64,000 nucleotides of DNA. Source: Oceaniradius stylonematis (lineage in GTDB: Bacteria; Pseudomonadota; Alphaproteobacteria; Rhizobiales; Rhizobiaceae). The DNA lies in contig NZ_QFWV02000008.1 of assembly GCF_003149475.2 (NCBI RefSeq), positions 354,980 to 418,979 on the forward strand. Reading direction: 5' to 3'. The notes under the pieces are model-generated. The model was not told the origin of the DNA. It did no database searches and saw only the letters and a list, made by a program, of their open reading frames with translations. Positions 10,069-19,053 of this stretch are shown here, piece after piece. How positions within the stretch are numbered: position 1 is the stretch's first letter; the number at the start of each line of letters is the position of its first letter. Position numbers and translations under genes: made by a program.

Positions 10069-11409
10069 TCAGACCATCATCGTCGCCAAGACGCCGGCCA
10101 CCGCCGCCGCGCCGAGGACGGCAAACAGGCCAAGCTTGAAGCGGATCAGCGCGACCGCCGCCGCGATCCCGATCGCCGCGGCCACCCGGTCGAAGCCGGC
10201 CCAGTCGATGTCCGGCACGAAGAACGGTCCCGTGCGGACATTTTCGAACGCGCCGAACAGCACATTGAGGCCGAACCAGACCGCCAGATTGGCGATGACG
10301 CCGACGACGGCCGCCGTGATCGCCGCGAGCGACGCGGCCAGCCAGCGCACATTGCGCAGCGCCTCGACATAGGGCGCGCCGGCGAAGATCCACAAGAAGC
10401 AGGGCACGAAGGTGAAGAAGGCGGCGACCAGCCCGCCCAGCAATCCGCCGACAAGCGGCTCCATGCCTCCGAGCGACGCGCCGCCGACAAAGCCGACAAA
10501 GACCAGCACCAGAACCAGCGGTCCGAGCGTGGTTTCGGCAAGGCCCAGTCCCGCCAGCATCTCGCCGGGCGTCAGCCAGCCATGGAGGTCGACCGCCTGC
10601 TGGCCGACATAGGCGAGCACCGCATAAGCCCCGCCAAAGGTGACGATGGCGGTCTGCGAGAAGAACAGCGCCGCATCGGCAAACACGTCGCCCCGCCCGA
10701 GAAGCACCAGCAGCGCGGCGAGCGGCACCAGCCATATCGCCAGCCACAGCACGGTGGTGCGGGCCACTGCGCCATGGTCCTGTCCGCGCACGGTGATGCT
10801 TGATGCGTGCGCTTCATCGCTGCCCTTTGCGGCGGGCAGAAGATGCGGCGCGGCCATGTGCAGCACAGCGCCGGTCAGCGCGGCCAGCGCGATGATCAGC
10901 GGGAACGGCAGCCGCAGCAGCGCGATGCCGACGAACGCCGCAATCGCGATGACGATCATCGCCGCCGAGCCGAGCGCCCGCCCCGACACCTTGATCAGTG
11001 CCTGGACGACGACGGCGAGAACCGCTGCCTTCAGCCCGTACAAAAGCCCGGCCACCACCGGGACGTCGCCGGCGACGACGAACACTGCAGACAGGGCGAG
11101 CATCATCACAAGTCCCGGCGCGATGAACAACAGACCCGCGATCAGACCGCCGCGAACGCCATGCATCAGCCAGCCCGCATAGGTGGCAAGCTGCATCGCC
11201 TCGGGCCCGGGCAGCAGCATGCAGAAATTGAGCGCGTGCAGGAACTGTTTTTCGGTCAGCCAGCCCTTTTCCTCGACAAGGATGCGATGCATTACCGCGA
11301 TCTGCGCCGCCGGCCCGCCGAACGACAACAGTCCGATCCGGGCAAAGGCGCGGGTCGCCTCGGCCGGCGGCACGTCGAGCGGGGCATGGGGGTTGGAGAT
11401 GTCTGTCAT
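10069..11409 (-). CDS. chrA: Chromate efflux transporter ChrA (two CHR domains)
   Basis: Inner-membrane transporter of 446 residues in the long-chain CHR family, with two homologous halves. The first half has FGGPAAQIAVMHRILVEEKGWL and LLPGPEAMQLATY, the second FGGAYAVLAYVGQQAV and GLAETTLGPLVLVL, the expected repeat of the CHR domain. About 10-12 hydrophobic segments are visible. Family members export chromate in exchange with sulfate-type gradients and give chromate tolerance. No regulator gene is adjacent. Substrate is inferred from the family. Confidence 0.9.
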   Translation of the reverse strand: MTDISNPHAPLDVPPAEATRAFARIGLLSFGGPAAQIAVMHRILVEEKGWLTEKQFLHALNFCMLLPGPEAMQLATYAGWLMHGVRGGLIAGLLFIAPGLVMMLALSAVFVVAGDVPVVAGLLYGLKAAVLAVVVQALIKVSGRALGSAAMIVIAIAAFVGIALLRLPFPLIIALAALTGAVLHMAAPHLLPAAKGSDEAHASSITVRGQDHGAVARTTVLWLAIWLVPLAALLVLLGRGDVFADAALFFSQTAIVTFGGAYAVLAYVGQQAVDLHGWLTPGEMLAGLGLAETTLGPLVLVLVFVGFVGGASLGGMEPLVGGLLGGLVAAFFTFVPCFLWIFAGAPYVEALRNVRWLAASLAAITAAVVGVIANLAVWFGLNVLFGAFENVRTGPFFVPDIDWAGFDRVAAAIGIAAAVALIRFKLGLFAVLGAAAVAGVLATMMV

Positions 11410-11468
11410 TGCGGGTCCGGCGCGCGTGCTGTGCCCGGCTCATGTGACAAACAGATGTCGGCCGTCAA

Positions 11469-12158
11469 TCACCAGTCGATCGGCTTGCCGTCGCGGAAAA
11501 AGCCCCCCGTCGGCCCGTCATCGGGCAGCGTCGCCGCCCAGACGATGCCGCGCGCGCCCTCGGGCACCGGGCGCCCGCCGCCGCCCATGTCGGTCGCCGT
11601 CCACCCCGGACAGACCGCGTTGACCAGGATGCCGTCGCGCCGGAACTCGCTGGCCATCATGCGCGTCAGGCCGTTCAGGCCCAGCTTCGACAGCGAATAG
11701 GCCGGCGTCGTCCCGGTCATCGACGACCAGGCGCCCGATTCCGAGGACACGTTGACGATGCGCGGCGCCTCCGAGCGCCTGAGCAGCGGCAGCGCCGCCA
11801 CCGCCATCCGCCAGGCGCCGACCGTGTTGACCGCCAGCGCCTCCTCGACGATGGCGAAGTCCGGCGCCCCGACGCGCTGGTGCGTGTCGTAATGGACCGC
11901 CGCATTGTTGATCAGGACATCGAGTTGGCCGGCCGAATGCCAGATGGTATCGGCGGCCGCCTCGATCGTTTCGGGCGCGCGCATGTCCAGTTCGACGAAA
12001 TCGGCGGCGATGCCGGCACCGCGCAACAAAGCCTCGGCGCGCCGGCCCGCTTCCGGATTGCGAACGCCGGCGAACACGTGAAAACCCTTCTCGCCAAGCT
12101 GGTGCGCCGCCTCCAGCCCCAGCCCGCGGTTGGCTCCCGTGATCAGCACAGTCTTCAT
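11469..12158 (-). CDS. SDR-family NAD(P)-dependent oxidoreductase
   Basis: A 229-residue classical short-chain dehydrogenase. The cofactor motif TGANRGLG lies at residues 6-13, NNAA follows in the middle, and the catalytic Ser and Tyr-x3-Lys (PAYSLSK) are present. The VNAVCPGWTATDMGG segment is typical of classical SDRs resembling carbonyl reductases. I start at the ATG at 12158, which has AGGAGG six bases upstream; an upstream in-frame start at 12185 would include that ribosome site in the coding region. Substrate unknown. Confidence 0.88.
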   Translation of the reverse strand: MKTVLITGANRGLGLEAAHQLGEKGFHVFAGVRNPEAGRRAEALLRGAGIAADFVELDMRAPETIEAAADTIWHSAGQLDVLINNAAVHYDTHQRVGAPDFAIVEEALAVNTVGAWRMAVAALPLLRRSEAPRIVNVSSESGAWSSMTGTTPAYSLSKLGLNGLTRMMASEFRRDGILVNAVCPGWTATDMGGGGRPVPEGARGIVWAATLPDDGPTGGFFRDGKPIDW

Positions 12159-12265
12159 CGCCGCCTCCTGCAACAGATCCGACATGACCGAAGCTTAACT
12201 TGCACCTCGGCGCCACTGCCGCCATGCTTTTCTTGGGATGATGCCTTTCGCAAAAGGATTTCGCC

Positions 12266-13024
12266 ATGAAGAAATTTTGCATCACCACAATGGCCGTCAT
12301 CGCTGCATCGGCAACCGCTGCAACGGCGCTTGCCCATGACAATCATGTCTCCATCGAACAGACCGGCGACCAGATCTGCATCACCTCGAACGGACTGCCG
12401 AACCATGCGACCGGCACATTCCCCAATCGCGGCAACCCGCATTCCATCTCCGAACAGCGGCTGCGCCATTGCGTCAGCGCCAATCCGGTCAAGGGCAGCC
12501 GCAAGACCGACATTACCCGCGGGCCGGTCGGCATCGGGCTCAACGGCATCCTGTTCCGGCCCGAAACGGCGGACTATTACGATCCGTCCTCGCCGCGCGG
12601 CTTCTCGCGCGACCGGTCTTCGGGCTGGAACCTCGAGGGCATGGGCGCCGCGGAGTTGCTCGGCATGGACCAGCACAACGCCCATGTCGACAATCGCGGC
12701 ATCTACCACTATCACGGCAAGCCCGAAGGCTTGGTCGCCTCGGTCTCCAGCACCCATATCGGCTATGCCGCCGACGGCCACGAGATCCACTATGTCGGCT
12801 CCGCCGCGCAATCCGGCTGGACGCTGAAGTCGGGCACCCGGCAGGGCGGCCCGGGCGGGCGCCACGACGGCACCTATGTGGAAGACTGGGAATATGCCGG
12901 CGCCGGCAATCTCGATGAGTGCAATGGCGGCACGCTGGATGGCCGGTATGTCTATTTCGCCACCGACACCTTCCCGTTCTACCCGCGCTGCTTCTGGGGC
13001 GATGTGAGCAGCGACTTCCGGTAG
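12266..13024 (+). CDS. YHYH domain-containing exported protein
   Basis: A 252-residue protein with an N-terminal Sec signal peptide (about 1-24, ending ATALAHD). The defining YHYH motif is at about residues 150-153 (GIYHYHGKP), in the middle of a domain of about 150 residues. Three Cys pairs could form disulfides in the periplasm. The biochemical role of YHYH proteins is not known; the histidine cluster suggests metal binding, but that is inference. GGAT lies a few bases before the ATG. It is divergent from the SDR gene. Confidence 0.82.
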   Translation: MKKFCITTMAVIAASATAATALAHDNHVSIEQTGDQICITSNGLPNHATGTFPNRGNPHSISEQRLRHCVSANPVKGSRKTDITRGPVGIGLNGILFRPETADYYDPSSPRGFSRDRSSGWNLEGMGAAELLGMDQHNAHVDNRGIYHYHGKPEGLVASVSSTHIGYAADGHEIHYVGSAAQSGWTLKSGTRQGGPGGRHDGTYVEDWEYAGAGNLDECNGGTLDGRYVYFATDTFPFYPRCFWGDVSSDFR

Positions 13025-13059
13025 CGATGACGCCGACCGGTAACGGCGAACCTGACCCG

Positions 13060-13359
13060 CTAGAGCCGGCCCGCCAAACGACGCATCAGGTCCATCCGCT
13101 CGTGAAACAGTGCGATGATGATGGCCTCATCATCGCCTCTCAAGAAGAAGATGACATGGTGCTGGCATCGATGGGAATGAACCCCCTCAGCGCCAGGCAC
13201 AACCCGGCCCGGCGCAGTACCGGCAGAAATCCTGGCACTGCAATCAAACAATGCCTCGACATACCGGTCGGCTTGGTCTTCGCCCCAGGTTTCTTCCGTG
13301 TACAACCAGATGTCCGCCAAATCTTCACGTGCGCCGGGCGTGAAGAGATAGCCTGCCAT
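13060..13359 (-). CDS. RelE/ParE-family toxin
   Basis: A 99-residue toxin of the RelE/ParE superfamily. The N-terminal YLFTPGAREDLADIWLYTEETWGEDQADRYVEAL and the C-terminal HHVIFFLRGDDEAIIIALFHERMD are typical of ParE. ParE members act on DNA gyrase, while RelE members cut mRNA; the sequence leans to ParE. The ATG lies one base after the antitoxin stop (TGACATG), so the pair should be translationally coupled. The track-length alternative start 39 bases upstream would overlap the antitoxin end. Confidence 0.88.
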   Translation of the reverse strand: MAGYLFTPGAREDLADIWLYTEETWGEDQADRYVEALFDCSARISAGTAPGRVVPGAEGVHSHRCQHHVIFFLRGDDEAIIIALFHERMDLMRRLAGRL

Positions 13360-13360
13360 G

Positions 13361-13627
13361 TCAGGCTCTACGGCGCGCCTTTGCCCGGCTTTTGACATCG
13401 GAAAGCGTCACGCCGACGGCCTCTCCGGCATCCGCTTCCGCGATTCGGGGCGCAAGAAGCTGCTTGAGCGCGCCGAGTGCCTCCTCGTCCGTCATTGTCT
13501 CGGCATCCGGCATATCCACAAGCGCGCGCGAAAGGACATAGTCCTTGATTGACTGCCCCTTCAGGGCTGCCATGGCCTTCAGTTGCTGATGCTGGCGTTG
13601 ATCGAGTTCGATCGACAATCGCGGCAT
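13361..13627 (-). CDS. ParD-like ribbon-helix-helix antitoxin
   Basis: An 88-residue antitoxin. The N-terminal half (MPRLSIELDQRQHQQLKAMAALKGQ, then SIKDYVLSRAL) is a ribbon-helix-helix DNA-binding fold; the C-terminal half, rich in Asp, Glu and then Arg, should wrap the toxin. I start at the ATG at 13627, where the family begins; the upstream frame runs on to 13681 without similarity. It is the first gene of the pair, as usual, and a perfect 16-bp palindrome lies 47 bases upstream for autorepression. Confidence 0.87.
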   Translation of the reverse strand: MPRLSIELDQRQHQQLKAMAALKGQSIKDYVLSRALVDMPDAETMTDEEALGALKQLLAPRIAEADAGEAVGVTLSDVKSRAKARRRA

Positions 13628-13673
13628 TATGCTCTCCAACGTTGGCGGCACACTAGCTGCAAACACCAACGGC

Positions 13674-13689
13674 GACAACAATTGTTGTC
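13674..13689. promoter_or_regulatory. Putative autoregulatory operator of the toxin-antitoxin pair
   Basis: GACAACAATTGTTGTC is a perfect 16-bp palindrome, 47 bases upstream of the antitoxin ATG on the minus strand. Its right half includes TTGTCG, which with TAGTGT 17 bases on could be the -35 and -10 of the operon. Ribbon-helix-helix antitoxins commonly bind such palindromes over their own promoter. Confidence 0.65.
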
Positions 13690-13711
13690 AATGGGGTGGG
13701 CCAACCACTGC

Positions 13712-15139
13712 TCATTGCACCGGAAGCGGCCGATACAAGTCGCTCGTCACGCCGAAATAGGAATCCCAGGCGAACCAGTAGGCCATGTGCCCGGCCACAC
13801 GGTCGAGCCGGGTACCGTCGGGGCCGACAAGCGCGGTCTCGGTGATCCGCCAGGGTTCGCCGTCGCGCGTCAGCGTATCGGTCGACGCGCCCTGTTCAAA
13901 TTCCCGGTCGCCGCGCTCATAGGCCCGCACGGTGCCGACATCGGCATCGCCGACCAGTACCAGCGCCCGGTCGCCGATCGCGTCGTTGATCACCGGCTCG
14001 GCGGCGAAGGCGGCGATCGGCCAGGCCTTCTGGATGCCGACATCGCGCACGCCGAACACCCGGTCCTTGCGCGCAACCACGCTCTCGTCGCGCACATTGA
14101 CGGGAAACATGAGGTCGGGGCTGGCGAAATAGTCCGCATAGGCCGCGCCCTCGCCATAGTCGCGCAGATGGCCCGTGTTCGGCGACAGGACCGTCGTGTC
14201 CGGATGTCTGGCGAGCCATTCGCCCCATGTGGTCAGCACGATCGGCCGCACCTTCAGCCGGAGCCCCGAGAAGGCCAGCGGCCCGGTGACCGGCTCGCCG
14301 GAAAACTGGTTCCACAAACTATCGGTCTGCCGGTCGTACATCAGCTTGTTGGACCGGTAGAGAAGGCCCGACGTGCCGAAGGTGAAGGGCTCGTCGAACC
14401 CGTCGACATCGGTCTCGTACAATATGCCCGCGCCGCACAGCGTGCAGAAGGCCAGCGAGACCGGCACATCGCCGATGATCGCATTTGCCATTTCGTGCCA
14501 GGCGAGGATGCGCAGAGGATACGCCCGCGTGTCGCCATTGATCGACACGCCGAAAACCAGATTGCCGTCGGCCATGAAGGTGGCGTTCTCCGGCAGCCAC
14601 ATGATCGGATCGTCCAGCGTAGGAATGTCGCCGATCATCACGCCGCCCCAGACGATCTCGTCGAGCCGGATGCGCATCTTGTCCGGCATCGACCGCTCAC
14701 CGCCGAGAAAGCGCATGAAACGGGCGTCGCGGCGCATGAAGACGCGCAGCCGGATCTCGCGCGCCGCCGGATGGGCCCTGACCTGCGGATTGCGCTCCTG
14801 CCAGAGCATCGCATCGTGCCAATTGTTGATCGGCTCGCCGGCCAGCTGCGTGAGCGCGATCCGCACCTCGTCGTCGATCACCACATGGCGCATGCCGACG
14901 ATCAGCGCCGCGATTGCGTCCTTTGCGTCGCGTTCGACCAGAGCTTCGAGCGCGGCGTGCCGTTCCGCCTTCCAGCCGAAGACTGCCGTGCGGATCAGTT
15001 CGGCATGGGCGGCATCGTCCTCCGACACGGGTTCATGGAAGACAGGCGCATCCATCGGGTCGTCCGCATAGGCGGGCAGCAGCGTCAGGCCAAGAACGAC
15101 AATCAGCGAAACGGAAACGAGGGTGATGAAACGCGGCAT
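13712..15139 (-). CDS. DUF3179 domain-containing exported protein
   Basis: A 475-residue protein with a signal peptide (MPRFITLVSVSLIVVLGL, cleavage near AYA-DD at about 25). The rest is a DUF3179 domain, with RAYPLRILAWHEMANAIIGDVPVSLAFCTLCGAGILYE (about 265-300), GTSGLLYRSNKLMYDRQTDSLWNQFSGE and ending YWFAWDSYFG. The two nearby Cys in FCTLCG are conserved in the family and suggest a redox or metal site. Function is unknown. The start at 15139 is chosen because the signal peptide begins there. Confidence 0.85.
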   Translation of the reverse strand: MPRFITLVSVSLIVVLGLTLLPAYADDPMDAPVFHEPVSEDDAAHAELIRTAVFGWKAERHAALEALVERDAKDAIAALIVGMRHVVIDDEVRIALTQLAGEPINNWHDAMLWQERNPQVRAHPAAREIRLRVFMRRDARFMRFLGGERSMPDKMRIRLDEIVWGGVMIGDIPTLDDPIMWLPENATFMADGNLVFGVSINGDTRAYPLRILAWHEMANAIIGDVPVSLAFCTLCGAGILYETDVDGFDEPFTFGTSGLLYRSNKLMYDRQTDSLWNQFSGEPVTGPLAFSGLRLKVRPIVLTTWGEWLARHPDTTVLSPNTGHLRDYGEGAAYADYFASPDLMFPVNVRDESVVARKDRVFGVRDVGIQKAWPIAAFAAEPVINDAIGDRALVLVGDADVGTVRAYERGDREFEQGASTDTLTRDGEPWRITETALVGPDGTRLDRVAGHMAYWFAWDSYFGVTSDLYRPLPVQ

Positions 15140-15369
15140 GGTCGGCTCCGGAACGGAACGCCAGACTAGCCGCGCCCCGGCGGTCCCGGTAGCGCCGGTC
15201 ACCGGCTTGTGTTCAGACGTGAAGGGCACCGGCCACCGGCGCTTGCGCGCGCGGGCCTTTTCCGTTATGGCACCGCCACCCGCGCGGACACCCTTGGAGG
15301 CAGCGCGGCGGGCCGCGCAGCGGCCGGAGCGATGCTCCACCTCTCCTATGCCCTCGAAAGGACAATGCC

Positions 15370-16038
15370 ATGAGCGACAGCTACGTGCTCACGGCCGAGG
15401 CGCGCGACCGGGTCGGTAAGGGGTCCGCCCGGGCCATTCGGCGCCAAGGCAAAATTCCAGCCGTGATCTACGGCGACAGCAAGCCCCCCATGACGGTAAC
15501 CCTGCCGCGCAAGGACGTCTTCATGCATATGCAGGCCGGCGGTTTCATGACCACGGTCGGCGAAATCGATGTCGACGGCACCAGGCACAAGGTGCTCGCC
15601 AAGGACTACCAGCTCGATCCGGTCAAGGATGTCGTGCTGCATGTCGACTTCCTGCGCATCTCGGCCAAGACGACCGTGACGGTCAACATTCCGGTGCACT
15701 TCGAGAACGAGGACATCTGCCCGGGCATCAAGCAGGGCGGCGTCTTGAACATCGTGCGCCACGATGTCGAAGTGAACTGCCCGGCCGACTCCATCCCCGA
15801 GGCGTTCACGCTGGATCTGGCCACCGCCGAGGTGGGCGACGCGCTGAAGATTTCGTCGATCACGCTGCCCAAGGGCGTCGAGCCGACCATCACCGACCGT
15901 GACTTCACGATCGCGACGATCGCGGCCCCCGGCGGCGGCGTTCAGGATGATGATGAGGCCGAGGCCGAAGTGGCGCCCGACGAGGTGGAAGCCACCGAGC
16001 AGAAGGCCGAAGGCGAAGAGGACAAGGGCGAGGAGTAA
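15370..16038 (+). CDS. rplY: 50S ribosomal protein L25/general stress protein Ctc
   Basis: A 222-residue protein of the long (Ctc/TL5) form of L25, which binds 5S rRNA. The N-terminal domain (about 1-95, [30 protein letters not shown]) and the C-terminal beta domain (about 96-195) are both present, followed by a strongly acidic tail rich in Glu and Ala, common in alphaproteobacteria. A GAAAGGAC ribosome site precedes the ATG. It is 30 bases ahead of pth, the usual rplY-pth operon. Confidence 0.95.
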   Translation: MSDSYVLTAEARDRVGKGSARAIRRQGKIPAVIYGDSKPPMTVTLPRKDVFMHMQAGGFMTTVGEIDVDGTRHKVLAKDYQLDPVKDVVLHVDFLRISAKTTVTVNIPVHFENEDICPGIKQGGVLNIVRHDVEVNCPADSIPEAFTLDLATAEVGDALKISSITLPKGVEPTITDRDFTIATIAAPGGGVQDDDEAEAEVAPDEVEATEQKAEGEEDKGEE

Positions 16039-16068
16039 GCCCTGGTCCGGACAGGCGGAGCGGCCGGC

Positions 16069-16809
16069 ATGCAGATCATCGCAGGTCTTGGCAATCCCGG
16101 CCCCCGCTACGCCGAAAACCGGCACAATATCGGCTTCATGGCGGCGGACGCGATCGTTCGCCGCCATTCTTCGTTCGGCCCCTGGCAGAAGAAGTGGAAC
16201 GCCGAGATCGCCGAGGGCCGGATCGGCAGCGAAAAGGTCCTCGTCATCAAGCCGCAGACCTTCATGAACCTTTCCGGTCAGGCGGTCGGCGAGGCGATGC
16301 GCTTCTACAAGCTCGGCCCGGAGGACCTCACCGTCCTTTACGATGAACTCGACCTGGCGCCAGGCAAGGTGCGCATCAAGCGCGGCGGCGGCTCGGGCGG
16401 CCACAATGGCATCAAGTCGCTCGACGCCCATTGCGGCAAGGATTATCGCCGCGTGCGCCTGGGCATCGGCCATCCGGGCGACAAGGCCCGGGTGCAGGCC
16501 CATGTATTGGGCGATTTCGCCAAGGCCGACCAGCAATGGCTGGAGCCGCTGCTCGACGCGCTGGCCGACAATGTCGACCTGCTCGTCGCCGGCGACGAAT
16601 CGGGCTTCATGAACAGGCTGGCGCTGGCCGTCGGCGACAAGGCGAAAGGCGCCATCGGCGCCCCCGCCGGCAAGGAACCGGCCGCGAAATCATCATCCAA
16701 GCCCGCCTCCAAACCCCAAAGCCACATCCGTCAGGCGCGGCAATCAACGCAGGACGCCAAGCCGACCGGGCCGATGGCGGAGATGTTGAAGCGGTTGTTG
16801 GGGAAGTAG
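16069..16809 (+). CDS. pth: Peptidyl-tRNA hydrolase
   Basis: A 246-residue enzyme that releases peptides from peptidyl-tRNA dropped by ribosomes. The catalytic core (about 1-190) has [18 protein letters not shown] with the catalytic His at residue 19, [39 protein letters not shown] and RLGIGHPG. The last 50 residues are a Lys-, Ala- and Ser-rich extension with no core motif, as in other Rhizobiales. It follows rplY by 30 bases and converges on the LuxR-type gene. Confidence 0.96.
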   Translation: MQIIAGLGNPGPRYAENRHNIGFMAADAIVRRHSSFGPWQKKWNAEIAEGRIGSEKVLVIKPQTFMNLSGQAVGEAMRFYKLGPEDLTVLYDELDLAPGKVRIKRGGGSGGHNGIKSLDAHCGKDYRRVRLGIGHPGDKARVQAHVLGDFAKADQQWLEPLLDALADNVDLLVAGDESGFMNRLALAVGDKAKGAIGAPAGKEPAAKSSSKPASKPQSHIRQARQSTQDAKPTGPMAEMLKRLLGK

Positions 16810-16855
16810 GGGGCGCGCGTCGGCCTTCACGTGCGGTTGGACTCCCATCGCTATC

Positions 16856-17392
16856 CTATGCGGTCCCACGATTGGGCTTGCCGCCGTCAGTTACGACCGG
16901 CGGGCGCTGCAGCAGGTCCTCGATGAAGAGCGAGACGAACTGCCCGCGATTGGAGACCCGCGCCTTGCCGTAGACGCTGGCAAGCTGCGCCCGCACGGTT
17001 CCCTCTGCCGCACCGCGCACCGCCGCGATCTCCGAGATGTCGAGGCCCTTGAGCGTCAACAGCGCCACGTCGGTCTCCGCCGGCGTCAGACGCCAGTCGC
17101 GAAACTGTGCCTCGATGAATTCGAAGAATGCGCCGGACGCGGCCAGGATCCCGGTTTCGGCATAGCGCAGCTGCTGCAGCATGCGGCGCATCTGCACGGC
17201 GCCGAACATCGTGCCAACCACCAATGCCACGGCCACGAGCGCCTCGAGCCCCGAATGCGCGGTCAGACCGCCCCATTGCAGGTCGCGCGAGACGTCGGCC
17301 ATGAAGAAGACGGCCGCCAACGCCTGTGTCGCGAGGACTGCCGCGAGTATCCTGACCTGCCAGCGCTTCGCTCCGACCCGTTCAAAGGTCAC
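16856..17392 (-). CDS. Membrane-anchored LuxR-type regulator
   Basis: A 178-residue protein with two predicted membrane helices (about 16-35 and 48-67) and a C-terminal LuxR/GerE helix-turn-helix (about 100-165: LTPAETDVALLTLKGLDISEIAAVRGAAEGTVRAQLASVYGKARVSNRGQFVSLF). There is no receiver or autoinducer domain, so any signal would come through the membrane part. It is the last gene of an operon after the PepSY and cytochrome b561 genes, 16 bases downstream, which suggests it responds to the state of those membrane partners. That link is inference. Confidence 0.82.
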   Translation of the reverse strand: MTFERVGAKRWQVRILAAVLATQALAAVFFMADVSRDLQWGGLTAHSGLEALVAVALVVGTMFGAVQMRRMLQQLRYAETGILAASGAFFEFIEAQFRDWRLTPAETDVALLTLKGLDISEIAAVRGAAEGTVRAQLASVYGKARVSNRGQFVSLFIEDLLQRPPVVTDGGKPNRGTA

Positions 17393-17408
17393 GTTGCGGT
17401 CCTTCGCG

Positions 17409-18005
17409 TTAAGACCTGCGGCCCGTGATCATCGCCGCAATCAGGTTCTGACCCGAAAGGCGCGACTCGGCGAACGCACCGATCACATGCAGGGCCGCCA
17501 GCAACAATAGCAGATTTGCCGCCGCCTCGTGCACCTCTTCGATCGCCTCACCGGCCTCGCTCTCGCCTCCCCACTCCTGTTCGACATGTTCGTAGCGCTC
17601 CTGATGCGTTTCCTGCGGAAACGGATCGCTTTGCATGAGGACGCCCGTCGCCGCCACGATCAGGAGCGTGGCCCACAGGGCATACACCATGAGCGCCCCG
17701 AGAGGATTGTGAGACCGGTGGCGGATGTGCCTGCCGGCGATCAGAGAGCGCACATGCGCGAGTGCACCACCGAGGCTCGGCGGAAACGCGCTGAAGCGCG
17801 CACTCTCTGTGCCGATGAGACCCCAGAACAGCCGCAGCAGGAGAAGTGCGAGCGCGCCATAGCCGATCCAGATGTGCGCAATGTCGCCGTCGCGGAGAAG
17901 GACGCCATTGATCAGCACGGCCAGTGCGATACCCCAGTGGGTCAGCCGGACGAGCGGGTCCCAGACCCGCACGCCGACCGATCGGCTTGCCAGGTCGCTC
18001 ATCAT
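17409..18005 (-). CDS. Cytochrome b561 / Ni-Fe hydrogenase-type cytochrome b
   Basis: A 198-residue di-heme membrane cytochrome with four hydrophobic segments. The first contains VWDPLVRLTHWGIALAV with its heme-ligand His; further candidate ligands are in the second segment (IAHIWIGYGALALLLLRLFWGLIG) and the last (NLLLLLAALHVIGA). A Glu-rich loop (about 140-170) interrupts before the last segment. Such proteins pass electrons between quinone and periplasmic partners. Two ATG codons in a row (18005 and 18002) overlap the PepSY stop; either could start it. Confidence 0.85.
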   Translation of the reverse strand: MMSDLASRSVGVRVWDPLVRLTHWGIALAVLINGVLLRDGDIAHIWIGYGALALLLLRLFWGLIGTESARFSAFPPSLGGALAHVRSLIAGRHIRHRSHNPLGALMVYALWATLLIVAATGVLMQSDPFPQETHQERYEHVEQEWGGESEAGEAIEEVHEAAANLLLLLAALHVIGAFAESRLSGQNLIAAMITGRRS

Positions 18006-18460
18006 CCCTCGGCCTCCACGCTGAGGACCTCGCCGGTTCCGGGGTGAACCTCGATCTCCCAAAGGCGGCCATCCTTCTTGGCGTAGACCTCGATTTTCCG
18101 CCTTTCGCGCTCGAAGGTCACGATCTCGTAGCCCTGGCCGGCCAGCATCGTGCGGACCTGTTCCTCGCTTACGCCGGGCAGCGGCGACGGCCCGCGGCGC
18201 GTCGTGCTTTCCACGCGGGTGATTTTGCCAGTCACCACATCGATGTAGACCTCGTGACGGACATCGCCCTTGACCGCGTAGACTTCAATCGTGTCGGCGC
18301 TCTTGTCGTAGCGGATGATCTCGAATCCGTTTTCGGACAGTTCGCCCGAAATGGCAGCGATGCCCGTTCCCAACCGGGTGCCGGGAACCAGATCGAGGGC
18401 ATAGGCCGCCCCGGACACAAGGGCGGCGGCAAGGGCCAGAAAAAGAGCTTGGTTCTTCAT
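18002..18460 (-). CDS. Exported protein with two PepSY repeats
   Basis: A 152-residue protein with a signal peptide (MKNQALFLALAAALVSGAAYA, about 1-21) and two PepSY repeats (about 35-75 and 95-150; ENGFEIIRYDKSADTIEVYAVKGDVRHEVYIDVVTGKI and the similar second copy). PepSY domains occur in periplasmic proteins next to b-type cytochromes and regulators. GAGGAG precedes the ATG. It heads the operon with the b561 and LuxR genes, overlapping the former. Confidence 0.87.
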   Translation of the reverse strand: MKNQALFLALAAALVSGAAYALDLVPGTRLGTGIAAISGELSENGFEIIRYDKSADTIEVYAVKGDVRHEVYIDVVTGKITRVESTTRRGPSPLPGVSEEQVRTMLAGQGYEIVTFERERRKIEVYAKKDGRLWEIEVHPGTGEVLSVEAEG

Positions 18461-18636
18461 GACAGTCTCCTCGATTGACGAGCAGGCGCCTTCAGCGACG
18501 CTGCTGGACTAAAGATGCGACCGTTGATCCCACGACTGCCATAGGTGATGGGCTTATGCGGCGTAATTAAGCGCCTGCTTATGAGCCATGATCCGCTTTG
18601 GTTCGCGGCCATCGCGTCGCGACCACTCACAGCCGA

Positions 18637-18885
18637 TCAGGAGAAGGGCGCGTCCCGCTTCACCGCCTTGAGCACATCGGGCACGGTCCAACTGACCAGA
18701 TCGTCCAGCCGGCGTCCGACCGCCTGCTTCCAGCCCGGCTTGGCCGCGATATCGGCTTGCACCGGCGTCTCGCCATAGCCTTTCGGGATCTGCAGATTGC
18801 CGCCTGACAGAAGCTTGGGTGTGTCGGCCAGGAGGCGAATGTAGCATGTGGGGCGGTGTCGATCATCAGCGCCGTCATCCGGCAC
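18637..18885 (-). pseudogene. Truncated DUF1801-family gene
   Basis: The recognisable part (about 60 residues) reads TPKLLSGGNLQIPKGYGETPVQ, then KPGWKQAVGRRLDDLVSWTVPDVLKAVKRDAPF. This is the start of a DUF1801 protein, which is normally about 130-150 residues. A TGA follows APFS, and none of the other frames carries the usual C-terminal half (GWFLSFHCF-type sequence). The 5' edge abuts repeat copy B at 18891. The gene therefore looks like a broken remnant. Confidence 0.65.
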
Positions 18886-18890
18886 GGCAC

Positions 18891-19053
18891 GCCTCCCCCT
18901 TGAGGGGAGGCACGAGAAGCAACCTTCGGGCTTGACCCGAAGGGCAGCTGATCGGGTGGGGGTGTCGATTGGAAACGACCAGCGGTTCTTACCCCCACCC
19001 GGCTCTGCCTCTCTGTGTTCGGCAATCGCCGACCTCCCCTCAAGGGGGAGGTT
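18891..19053. repeat. Intergenic palindromic repeat, copy B
   Basis: Ends GCCTCCCCCTTGAGGGGAGG (18891-18910) and GACCTCCCCTCAAGGGGGAGG (19031-19051) are inverted copies of each other. Inside, GGGTGGGGGT and ACCCCCACCCGGCTCTGCC pair across a spacer. The layout matches copies A (inverted) and C. Confidence 0.8.
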
